Origin: an archaeon
GTDB lineage: Archaea > Hydrothermarchaeota > Hydrothermarchaeia > JALTZZ01 > JALUTC01
NCBI GenBank assembly: GCA_027051265.1
Contig: JALTZH010000015.1
Span: forward strand, 1 to 6,925
Direction of reading: 5' to 3'
DNA: 6,925 nt
The translations under genes were made by a program, and so were the position numbers. A model generated the notes under the pieces. The model ran no database searches and was not told where the DNA came from. It saw nothing but the letters and a program-made list of their open reading frames with translations. Below, one piece after another: positions 1-6,925 of the stretch (the first letter of the stretch is position 1; the number at the start of each line of letters is the position of its first letter).

Positions 1-749
1 TTTCCAATTCTTTTATCTAAGCCCATTCCTTCAGCAACTTTATAAACATCGATGCCTAAAAGCTTACAAATGTTTCCTATTTCATTTATGAAAGAAATTT
101 TTACAGCGAGAAAAGCATTTGAAGCATATTTTATCATCTCCGCCGTCGTAAAATCCACGTAGACACGGGGTGCCTTTATTCCTTTATAAACTTCGTCAAT
201 CATTTCCCTCGATTTCTCATCCTCATACCCTATAACAATCCTATCAGGTTTGAGAAAATCCTCTATCGCATTTCCTTCCCTCAAAAATTCCGGATTCATT
301 ATCAGTCCAAAATCTTTCGGAAATTTCTTCCCCGAATACTCTTCAAGTATTGGTAATATCTTATACCTCGTAGTCCCCGGAGGAACCGTAGATTTAACAA
401 CGATCAAATGATAATCCTTTTCCTTAATCGCCTCGGCAACATTTTTCGTTGCTTCGTAAACATATCTCAAATCCGCCTCCCCCAACAAACCCTGAGGCGT
501 TCCTACGCATATAAATGAGATATCAGTTTCTTTAACTGCATAACTTATATTTTTAGTTGCTTTAATTTTATTAGAAACTTCTTTCATCAATTCTTCAAGT
601 CCTTTCTCATAAAAAGGTAACTTTCTTTCGTTTATTTTTTTAATTTTTTCTTCATCAACATCAACAAAAATAACTTCATTGCAATATTTTGCTAAACAAC
701 AACCCGTAACCATTCCGACATATCCAGAGCCTACTATGCTTATCTTCAT
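1..749 (-). CDS. UDP-glucose/GDP-mannose 6-dehydrogenase family protein, N-terminal part (3' end beyond the window)
   Basis: This family oxidises the C6 hydroxyl of a nucleotide sugar to a carboxylate with two NAD+, giving UDP-glucuronate or a related uronic acid for surface glycans. I translated the minus strand from the ATG at 749-747; 249 codons are present before the edge. Visible features are an N-terminal Rossmann motif (residues 1-15, KISIVGSGYVG) with an acidic residue after strand 2 (FVDVD, 28-32), the FICVGTP turn (79-85), STVPPGTT (120-127), the catalytic-region motif NPEFLREG (152-159), and the helix EMIKYASNAFLAVKISFINE (204-223) with the conserved Lys207 and Asn211. The catalytic cysteine (normally near residue 260) and the C-terminal UDP-binding domain are off the window, so the substrate (UDP-Glc, UDP-ManNAc or GDP-Man) cannot be decided. 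Family assignment is very secure. Bases 121-540 are about 40% GC while both ends of the visible gene are about 28-30%. Confidence 0.95.
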   Translation of the reverse strand, partial: MKISIVGSGYVGMVTGCCLAKYCNEVIFVDVDEEKIKKINERKLPFYEKGLEELMKEVSNKIKATKNISYAVKETDISFICVGTPQGLLGEADLRYVYEATKNVAEAIKEKDYHLIVVKSTVPPGTTRYKILPILEEYSGKKFPKDFGLIMNPEFLREGNAIEDFLKPDRIVIGYEDEKSREMIDEVYKGIKAPRVYVDFTTAEMIKYASNAFLAVKISFINEIGNICKLLGIDVYKVAEGMGLDKRIG

Positions 750-773
750 AAAAATAATTACTTTCAATATTAC

Positions 774-792
774 AAATATAACTTAAACCTTC
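774..792 (-). promoter_or_regulatory. Candidate archaeal BRE/TATA promoter for the nucleotide-sugar dehydrogenase
   Basis: Read on the minus strand, the segment is GAAGGTTTAAGTTATATTT: a purine-rich BRE-like element followed by an AT-rich TATA-like stretch. Its TATA part is centred about 30 bases before the ATG at 749, so transcription would begin a few bases before the start codon, giving a nearly leaderless mRNA as is common in Thermoproteota. There is no Shine-Dalgarno sequence in the space between. The first ten bases (GAAGGTTTAA) recur upstream of pyrB. The call rests on motif and spacing only. Confidence 0.4.
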
Positions 793-940
793 TAATATTT
801 ATTACGTTTCTAATTTTAGTGTATGGTAACAATATTTAATTTCTCAAACTTCTAACTTTAATATCAACGTATTTTTCAAATTTTCTGTTCGTTTCTAAAC
901 TATTTTTATTTTATGTTTATATATTTTATGGTGACTTCTT

Positions 941-964
941 TTAGATTATCCGATTTAGATTATC
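941..964. repeat. Short tandem direct repeat TTAGATTATC
   Basis: Two perfect copies of a 10-bp sequence lie at 941-950 and 955-964, separated by CGAT, so their starts are 14 bp apart. They sit in the divergent promoter region, about 90 bp before the tmcA start. Paired direct repeats in such a place can be binding sites for a regulator, but AT-rich DNA yields short repeats by chance and there is no other support. Confidence 0.5.
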
Positions 965-1054
965 AAGATATCATACTATACTGGTTTCCTTTTTAATATA
1001 GGTACTTATTCTTGCAAAGTATTTTTCAAGCAACGGAAAGATAAATTTAATTTT

Positions 1055-3295
1055 ATGAATTTTAAAGATATTGTCTTAAAAGCACTTGATGAAGCTAAAT
1101 CCAGTTATGAGCGTAGAATAATTGTTGTTTCAAAAAAAGAAGGACATGAAAATCTTATACGTAAAATTAGAAACATATTTAAGAATAAAAAAGTTTTATA
1201 CATTGGATATCAAAAAGACGAGTTTAAAGACATTGTAAGAAATCTAGATGCATATAGTTTTGAAGATACGCAGAAAGTTTTAGGTAGAACATATGATTTC
1301 TTAATCTTAGATTTAAGAGAAAATCTTTCACCAAACGATATAGGAAGAGTCATTAACGTCGTTCGTGGAGGAGGGTTGATATTTCTTTTAACACCAAGAT
1401 TTAAAGAATGGTTAAAAATAAAGAATAAATTTCAAGAACGATTGGTTACGTATCCTTATACGATAGACGATGTAAAGAGCAGATTTGTATCTTGGTTCAT
1501 TCGTTGTCTCAAAGAATCTGCTGGTGTTTATATAATAGAGGAGGACAAAATAATTAAGAAACCGAAGGGTGTTTTAAAACCAATAACTAAAAAAAGAAAA
1601 CCAATAAATGTTCCAGAAAATATATTTATATCAAAAAGAATTTATAGATTATGCTTAACTCAGGAACAAGTGGATACCATAAAAATTTTAGAAGATTTTT
1701 TTAATGAAAGAAAGAAATCGTCTTTCATATTAATAGCTAATAGAGGAAGAGGAAAATCTGCACTCCTTGGTTTATTTTTAGCAGGAATTGTTGAAAGACT
1801 TGTTGCTGAAAATAAAAGATACAATATTTGTGTAACTTCACCAGAGAGAGAAAATGTTGAAACGTTATATGAGTTTCTCGAGAAAGGTCTTGAAGCATTA
1901 AACATCAAATATAAAATTGAAAACGGAGAATATGTCATAGAACGATGTTCCATTAGATATAAAAAACCTTTATATATTTTTAACGAAAATTACAATTTAG
2001 TAGTAGTAGATGAAGCCGCAGGTATATCTGTTCCTTTACTATTTAAAATTGTGGAAAAGTATAAAAAAACAATATTTTCTTCAACAATTCATGGATATGA
2101 AGGTGCAGGTAGGGGGTTTTCGGTAAGATTTTTAAAAGAGTTGAAAGAAAAAGGTTTTTCAAAAATATACGAAAAGAAAATAGATGAACCTATTAGATAT
2201 GCGAGTAATGATCTCATTGAGAAATGGCTCTTCAGAACATTATTACTCGATGCTGAACCTGCTGAATTATCAGATGAAGATTATATAGCATTGAGAGAAA
2301 AAAGAATATCTTATCAAAAACCAAATATGGATGAATGGATAACTAAGAGAGAGGAAGAGATGAGGCAATTCGTTGGGATATATATATTGGCTCATTATAG
2401 AAATAGACCTAACGATATAGCAATTTTACTCGATGCACCACATCACGATGCAAGAGTTCTTAAAGTTAATAATAAAATTGTAAATTCTTTACAAATAGCT
2501 TTCGAAGGAAATGTTAGTGAAGATGAAATAGAAAAATATCTTCAAGGATATAAACCAAGAGGTAATATTCTACCTGACGTTATTACAAAACATTACAGAA
2601 TTAAAGAATTTGCAAAACTTAAAGGAATAAGAATAGTTAGAATAGCTACACATCCAAATGTTATGAGACATGGTCTTGGTAGTTTTATGCTAAATGAACT
2701 TACAAAGGAATTTGAAGGGACTGTTGACTATATAGGAACAAGCTTTGGTGCAAGTGAATTGTTGTTAAAATTCTGGATAAAGAACGGTTTTATCCCGTTA
2801 CATTTATCGTTTGAAAGAAATCCCATAAGTGGTGAGTATAGTGTAATTGTAGTAAAACCGTTATCCGATAAGGCTAAGAATATAGTTAAGATGTTGAATT
2901 ATGAATTTCTATCAAAAATATTGGATAGCGTTTCGGAGATACAGTATGATATTGAGCCAAGTGTTCTCTATCTTTTAGTCAAAACCAAATTTAAATTTAA
3001 ACCAAAATACCAGCTTAATGTTACAGATATACAACGTAAAAGGTTTAAAGGATTTGTAGAAGGATTGTTAACATATGAAAGTATAGCGGATATCTTTAGA
3101 AATTTAGTAAAATTTTATTTCTTAGATACAAGCAATCAAGAATTGGAAGAATTCGAAGAAAAGATTATGCTAACTAAAACTATTTTAAGTAAATCATGGC
3201 GGAGAGTATCAGAATTACTTAACGTGAGTGAATTCAAAGTTAAAACCGTTATAAAGGATGTAGCAAAATATCTATATTCAAAATATCTTGCATAA
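1055..3295 (+). CDS. tmcA: tRNA(Met) cytidine acetyltransferase TmcA (Kre33/NAT10 family)
   Basis: TmcA uses ATP and acetyl-CoA to make N4-acetylcytidine in RNA; the bacterial enzyme modifies the wobble C34 of elongator tRNA(Met), and archaeal members can also modify rRNA and other tRNA sites. The 746-residue protein has the family's full order: an N-terminal TmcA domain (about 1-170), a RecD-like helicase/ATPase domain with Walker A ANRGRGKS (228-235) and Walker B LVVVDEAA (315-322), and a GNAT acetyltransferase domain (about 430-600) with RIVRIATHP (526-534), the acetyl-CoA loop RHGLGS (538-543) and the family motif GTSFGAS (561-567). A helical C-terminal tail (about 605-746) follows, matching the family's tRNA-binding end. 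I chose the ATG at 1055 because no alternative start lies close downstream and the N-terminus reads well. There is no Shine-Dalgarno sequence. All key motifs are intact, so it is probably active. Confidence 0.95.
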   Translation: MNFKDIVLKALDEAKSSYERRIIVVSKKEGHENLIRKIRNIFKNKKVLYIGYQKDEFKDIVRNLDAYSFEDTQKVLGRTYDFLILDLRENLSPNDIGRVINVVRGGGLIFLLTPRFKEWLKIKNKFQERLVTYPYTIDDVKSRFVSWFIRCLKESAGVYIIEEDKIIKKPKGVLKPITKKRKPINVPENIFISKRIYRLCLTQEQVDTIKILEDFFNERKKSSFILIANRGRGKSALLGLFLAGIVERLVAENKRYNICVTSPERENVETLYEFLEKGLEALNIKYKIENGEYVIERCSIRYKKPLYIFNENYNLVVVDEAAGISVPLLFKIVEKYKKTIFSSTIHGYEGAGRGFSVRFLKELKEKGFSKIYEKKIDEPIRYASNDLIEKWLFRTLLLDAEPAELSDEDYIALREKRISYQKPNMDEWITKREEEMRQFVGIYILAHYRNRPNDIAILLDAPHHDARVLKVNNKIVNSLQIAFEGNVSEDEIEKYLQGYKPRGNILPDVITKHYRIKEFAKLKGIRIVRIATHPNVMRHGLGSFMLNELTKEFEGTVDYIGTSFGASELLLKFWIKNGFIPLHLSFERNPISGEYSVIVVKPLSDKAKNIVKMLNYEFLSKILDSVSEIQYDIEPSVLYLLVKTKFKFKPKYQLNVTDIQRKRFKGFVEGLLTYESIADIFRNLVKFYFLDTSNQELEEFEEKIMLTKTILSKSWRRVSELLNVSEFKVKTVIKDVAKYLYSKYLA

Positions 3296-3421
3296 ATAAT
3301 TTATCTTTTTCTAACTCGATTTGTGTACTTAGTGAAGGTATTTATAATCATAATCTGTATTAATGTTGCTCTCGTATTTTTGAAACTTAAACACAATAAA
3401 TTTCTTTCTGAAATTTTTAAC

Positions 3422-3430
3422 TTTTTTTTT
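3422..3430 (+). terminator. Oligo-T tract, candidate terminator after tmcA
   Basis: Nine consecutive T residues on the plus strand lie about 130 bases after the tmcA stop codon and 22 bases before the preferred marC start. Archaeal RNA polymerase commonly terminates at T-runs without a hairpin. A shorter T5 at 3306-3310 sits directly behind the tmcA stop and could act first. If this site works, marC is transcribed separately or only by read-through. Confidence 0.35.
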
Positions 3431-3451
3431 AAAGCTTTTATAAAAAATATA

Positions 3452-4075
3452 ATGATTGAAACTTTAGATATAAATTTTTTAATATCGAGTTTTATTGCTC
3501 TTTTTATAATAGTAGATTCAATAGGAAATGTTCCAATATTTTTAGCATTGCTTGAAGAGTATACTAAAAAAGAAAGAGATGAGATAATTAAAAAATCTTG
3601 CATAATTGCAACAATATCATTAATAGGCTTTATAATAATTGGTAGAAAATTTTTACAATTTCTTGGTATAGAATTTTACTCGTTTAAAATAGCAGGAGGT
3701 ATTTTACTTTTAATAATTTCAGTAGAAATGTTGTTTGGAAAAAAAACGTTAACCGAATATTCACCAGAAATCGAAAAAAGAGGAAAGGAAGATATAATAG
3801 TAACACCACTAGCTATCCCTCTTCTAACTGGTCCTGGAGCAATAACCGTTGGTTTAATGTATTTTTCATTAGCAAAAGATTTGTTACATAAAATATTATT
3901 ATTTATAAATATAATAGTGGTGTTCTTTATATCATATATAATTTTAAAGGAAGGTGTTAGGTTGTTTAATCTTCTTGGGAAAACAGGTACAAAAGTTATT
4001 GCAAGATTAATGGGATTAATTCTTGCATCAATTGCTGTTGAATTTATAATAAGTGGAATTAGAACAGCATTTTAA
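3452..4075 (+). CDS. MarC family integral membrane protein
   Basis: This is a MarC/UPF0056 family member with about six membrane helices. Despite the name (multiple antibiotic resistance), loss of E. coli marC does not change resistance, and the family's transport role is unknown. From the ATG at 3452 the protein has 207 residues, the family's usual length. Conserved elements are IIVDSIGNVPIFLAL (19-33; Pro is commoner than the Ser at position 23), FKIAGGILLLIISVEMLFG (78-96), TPLAIPLLTGPGAIT (118-132) and ARLMGLILASIAVEFI (184-199). An upstream GTG at 3323 would add 43 residues with another hydrophobic stretch, but those residues match no family motif that I recognise and their DNA contains a T9 tract. 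Neither start has a Shine-Dalgarno sequence. A possible promoter is GAAACTTAAA (3380-3389), giving a leader of about 40 bases; the TATA-like TTTTATAAA (3436-3444) is too near the ATG. The gene lies 156 bp behind tmcA on the same strand. Confidence 0.88.
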   Translation: MIETLDINFLISSFIALFIIVDSIGNVPIFLALLEEYTKKERDEIIKKSCIIATISLIGFIIIGRKFLQFLGIEFYSFKIAGGILLLIISVEMLFGKKTLTEYSPEIEKRGKEDIIVTPLAIPLLTGPGAITVGLMYFSLAKDLLHKILLFINIIVVFFISYIILKEGVRLFNLLGKTGTKVIARLMGLILASIAVEFIISGIRTAF

Positions 4076-4220
4076 TCTACCATAACCTTAGTTCTCATCA
4101 AAAGCAGTATATTAACAATAAGAAGAATAAATAATGTTAGTGAAGAACAATCAAAGCTTTGGATGCTCTTGCTGCTAAGATTATTCTCAGCTTGATGAGA
4201 TGATGGAGATTATGGCTCTA
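4076..4220. other. Convergent intergenic gap with inverted repeat and local GC rise
   Basis: This gap lies between the 3' ends of marC (plus) and mre11 (minus). It contains a perfect 9-bp inverted repeat, TCTCATCAA (4093-4101) and TTGATGAGA (4192-4200), and inside it a 7-bp pair, AGAATAA (4124-4130) with TTATTCT (4181-4187), then TTAG/CTAA (4137-4140, 4175-4178) around a palindrome CAAAGCTTTG (4152-4161). GC is about 45% over 4161-4220 against about 30% nearby. No frame has a full gene. The marC frame stays open for 39 codons after its stop, to a TGA at 4193-4195, without a start codon. No T-run terminator is obvious for either gene. It may be a structured 3' element, a decayed coding fragment, or chance. 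Confidence 0.45.
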
Positions 4221-5339
4221 TTATACATTTTTCTTGAATTTATTCCTATAAAAATCTTCAACAAGTTTTTCAGCAGCCTCAATATCTCCACTTCCAAGAT
4301 ATCTAAGTAAATTTTCGACGAAGTTAAGATCTCCCTCCGATAAATCATATAGAAATTCTTTTAGCATGTCTTTTATGCCTTTAACTTTTTGTTCCTTTTT
4401 TCTATACGTTTCTTTTAAGATATCCTTCTCAATTTTTAAATAAAAACATTCGTTTAGCAATTTGCTTATCCTATCTACAACGTATCTATATGAAAGCTCA
4501 CTCGTTTCTAATGTTATATGAACGATCGAATCCTTAACATACGGTTTTATCCTAATTAATCTTTGAACTGTTTTCTGCATATCTTCATTTGTATAAATTT
4601 TGATCCTTTCAACGAAAAATTTTCTAGTTTTTATATTTATTCGTTTAACATTCATTGAATCTAAATCTACGAGATAAAACCCTTTATCAAAATTGGCCTC
4701 ATCTATTCTGTAAGTTTCAATAGATCCAGGATAACATAAAATAGAATTATCAATGTGATCTATAATGTTTCGATGCAAGTGTCCCATTGCATAATAATCG
4801 AAACCTTTAGGTAAATCTTTAACACTAAGCTCGTATTCATATGGAAAATATTTATCAATGATCTGATGCAACATCAATATAGACCTATATGTTTTTCTCT
4901 TGCTATTAATATTTTCTATCTGTTTTAGATATATTTTTAAGTTTTTTTTATAAACTTTTGGAAAATACGGTAAACCAAATATCAAAACATCCTTAAATTT
5001 AAAACAAAAGTTTTTAATACTTAAAACGTTAACCTCATACAATATGTGTGGAGGATAAGGATCATATCTACTTGTTGGATTATCGTGATTTCCAGGAATT
5101 ATAAATATCTTAATACCATTCTCAAGAAGCTTCTTAAACTGCTCTTTTACAAACAATCTTGCTCTATTACTTGGATTGTTCTTTTCAAAGAGATCACCGG
5201 TATGTATTACGGCATCACATCCATAATCTAAAATTTTATCTATACATTGCTCAAATGCCTTATAGAAATCTTCCTCACGCTCTTTTAAACCATACTGTCT
5301 ATAACCGAGATGTGTATCTGAAATATGTGCTATTAACAT
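4221..5339 (-). CDS. mre11: DNA double-strand break repair nuclease Mre11
   Basis: Mre11 is the Mn2+-dependent nuclease of the Mre11-Rad50 complex, which opens and trims DNA double-strand breaks before recombination; in archaea it works with the helicase HerA and nuclease NurA. The 372-residue protein carries all phosphoesterase motifs: HISDTHLG (5-12; Asp8, His10), HTGDLFEKNNPS (46-57; Asp49), IPGNHD (81-86; Asn84 and catalytic His85), MLHQ (156-159; His158), and MGHLHR (185-190; His187, His189), then YPGSIE (203-208). Asp8, His10, Asp49, Asn84 and His85 fall at the same numbers as in Pyrococcus furiosus Mre11. Residues about 240-300 match the capping domain, and the helical C-terminus (about 300-365) is where Rad50 binds in the family. 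The ATG at 5339-5337 is 3 bp after the pyrB stop, so the two genes are probably co-transcribed. No rad50, herA or nurA adjoins it; the next gene is convergent marC. Confidence 0.95.
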   Translation of the reverse strand: MLIAHISDTHLGYRQYGLKEREEDFYKAFEQCIDKILDYGCDAVIHTGDLFEKNNPSNRARLFVKEQFKKLLENGIKIFIIPGNHDNPTSRYDPYPPHILYEVNVLSIKNFCFKFKDVLIFGLPYFPKVYKKNLKIYLKQIENINSKRKTYRSILMLHQIIDKYFPYEYELSVKDLPKGFDYYAMGHLHRNIIDHIDNSILCYPGSIETYRIDEANFDKGFYLVDLDSMNVKRINIKTRKFFVERIKIYTNEDMQKTVQRLIRIKPYVKDSIVHITLETSELSYRYVVDRISKLLNECFYLKIEKDILKETYRKKEQKVKGIKDMLKEFLYDLSEGDLNFVENLLRYLGSGDIEAAEKLVEDFYRNKFKKNV

Positions 5340-5342
5340 AAT

Positions 5343-6280
<938 letters not shown>

Positions 6281-6300
6281 AAAAATTTAATGTAAAATAT

Positions 6301-6313
6301 AAAAAAATAAAAA
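6301..6313 (-). terminator. T-rich terminator after the oxidase subunit I gene
   Basis: On the minus strand, about ten bases after the oxidase stop codon, there is T5-A-T7. Uninterrupted T-runs just behind a stop are the standard archaeal termination signal. No hairpin precedes it. It lies before the pyrB promoter candidate, which suggests that the oxidase gene and pyrB-mre11 are separate transcription units even though they share a strand. Confidence 0.45.
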
Positions 6314-6322
6314 TTTGTAAAA

Positions 6323-6925
6323 TTAGTAGAACGCTGGTTGACCAACCAATCTTATATATGAACCGAAGAACAATGCTAAGAGGACGATGAATAGCAGTAT
6401 AAAGACGATAACAAAAGATCCTTTCTTTGATGCTGCTTTTTCATCCTTGATTGTTATCTGCTCTATTAATCCTCCAACCAATTCTCCGGCTTCTGTTGTT
6501 TTCTTTCCTGCTAATACTGTGAGTAATATATTCAATACATACATTACTCCGCCTATTATGAATATTACAGAACCAATACCTAAAATCGTCATTGGTAACC
6601 ACCATTCACTTCTTACAATATCTGGTAGAAGTAAAGTTCTTCTAGGAACACCTTGCCATCCCATCCACGTCATCGCAAGTCCCATTATTAAAATTCCTAT
6701 AAAGGAGATATAAATCTGCCATCTCGCCATACTAACACTATAGAGTTTTCTTAGAAGTAGTAATGGTACAACGTAATAGGATAATGCCATGAAAGCTATT
6801 GTTGTACCACCTACAACTGTAAAGTGGAAATGAGCAGGTACCCACATTGTATTATGGAACAACATGTTCGGTTGTAATGTTGTTAATGGTTGTGCTATTA
6901 TTCCTCCAATACCAAATAGAATCAT
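6323..6925 (-). CDS. Heme-copper oxidase subunit I, B-type (SoxB/ba3-like), C-terminal 200 residues
   Basis: Subunit I of the terminal oxidase reduces O2 to water at a heme-CuB centre and pumps protons across the cytoplasmic membrane. Only the C-terminal part is present; the 5' end is beyond the right edge, so the Met at the edge is not a proposed start. The motif NTMWVPAHFHFTV (25-37 of the visible part) carries the two histidines (32 and 34) that bind the high-spin and low-spin hemes, and the WVPxHFH form is typical of B-type oxidases rather than A-type ones. GVPRRT (92-97) has the Arg pair that contacts heme propionates. Hydrophobic helices are visible at about 34-56, 70-90, 110-138 and 170-192, with a charged loop (about 140-170) before the last one. 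The CuB ligands and the K-channel are off the window. GC is about 37%, above pyrB and mre11. Its presence implies aerobic or microaerobic respiration. Confidence 0.93.
   Translation of the reverse strand: MILFGIGGIIAQPLTTLQPNMLFHNTMWVPAHFHFTVVGGTTIAFMALSYYVVPLLLLRKLYSVSMARWQIYISFIGILIMGLAMTWMGWQGVPRRTLLLPDIVRSEWWLPMTILGIGSVIFIIGGVMYVLNILLTVLAGKKTTEAGELVGGLIEQITIKDEKAASKKGSFVIVFILLFIVLLALFFGSYIRLVGQPAFY

Larger units (their letters stand above)
750..1054. other. Divergent AT-rich intergenic region between the sugar dehydrogenase and tmcA
   Basis: This stretch separates two divergent genes and must hold both promoters. I find no plausible gene or structured RNA in it. It is very AT-rich and one strand is T-rich (about 840-930). 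Visible items are a promoter-like motif for the left gene (774-792, minus), a 10-bp direct repeat TTAGATTATC at 941-950 and 955-964 (14-bp period), a TATA-like TTTTAATATA at 991-1000 that would start a tmcA transcript near 1020, and a purine-rich plus AT motif GGAAAGATAAATTTAA (1035-1050) that resembles BRE plus TATA but lies too close to the tmcA ATG to fit the usual spacing of about 26 bases to the transcription start. Confidence 0.6.

Noticed and set aside
1035-1050. GGAAAGATAAATTTAA as the tmcA promoter
   Set aside because: It looks like BRE plus TATA but ends only four bases before the ATG, so transcription would begin inside the gene; no alternative in-frame start lies nearby to fit it.
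1660-1953. 97-codon open frame on the minus strand inside tmcA
   Set aside because: It lies wholly opposite the helicase domain of a well-supported gene and its translation shows no domain or convincing protein character.
3301-3603. 100-codon minus-strand open frame overlapping the start of the MarC-family gene
   Set aside because: It is antisense to conserved MarC sequence and its composition (Lys/Ile/Ser-rich) is what AT-rich complementary DNA gives.
4093-4200. Miniature transposable element, because the 9-bp inverted repeats bound a 108-bp unit
   Set aside because: No target-site duplication flanks the repeats, no second copy is present in the window, and the segment has no transposase or other element features.
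4090-4240. Possible C/D box small RNA suggested by TTGATGA at 4192-4198 and the reverse-strand TTGATGA near 4100
   Set aside because: No CTGA D box follows either C-box-like sequence at the right distance on the same strand; the single CTGA on the minus strand precedes, rather than follows, the C-like box.
5046-5341. Two short plus-strand open frames opposite the 5' part of mre11
   Set aside because: They are antisense to the conserved Mre11 nuclease motifs and show no recognisable features.
6387-6713. 108-codon plus-strand open frame opposite the oxidase gene
   Set aside because: It is the complement of well-conserved subunit I sequence, a common shadow effect; there is no independent support.

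Overview
The window reads as chromosomal DNA of a low-GC archaeon, most likely a thermophilic and oxygen-respiring member of the Thermoproteota or a related lineage. The evidence is an Mre11 nuclease of archaeal length, a full-length TmcA RNA acetyltransferase, a short (303-residue) catalytic aspartate carbamoyltransferase, a B-type (SoxB/ba3-like) heme-copper oxidase, AT-rich DNA (about 30% GC in most genes), almost no Shine-Dalgarno sequences, and purine-rich plus TTTAA promoter-like motifs. I cannot name the genus.

Layout. Bases 1-749 (minus) hold the first 249 residues of a UDP-glucose/GDP-mannose dehydrogenase whose 3' end lies off the left edge. A 305-bp divergent, AT-rich intergenic region (750-1054) separates it from tmcA (1055-3295, plus). 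A MarC-family membrane protein follows on the same strand (3452-4075, preferred start). A 145-bp convergent gap (4076-4220) comes next. The rest is on the minus strand, in transcription order from the right edge: the last 200 residues of a heme-copper oxidase subunit I (6323-6925), then pyrB (5343-6254), then mre11 (4221-5339). pyrB and mre11 are only 3 bp apart and are probably one transcript.

How the genes relate. There is no single pathway. The genes cover nucleotide-sugar oxidation (cell-surface polysaccharide or glycoprotein glycans), RNA cytidine acetylation, a membrane protein of unknown role, DNA double-strand-break processing, the first committed step of pyrimidine synthesis, and terminal respiration. 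The notable points are ones of context: mre11 lies outside the usual herA-mre11-rad50-nurA neighbourhood and directly behind pyrB; pyrB has no pyrI behind it; and the short convergent gap holds a local GC rise, a perfect 9-bp inverted repeat with nested complementary segments, and no clear coding sequence. I see no insertion sequence, CRISPR array, tRNA, rRNA or defence cassette. I did not find a convincing new biological system here.
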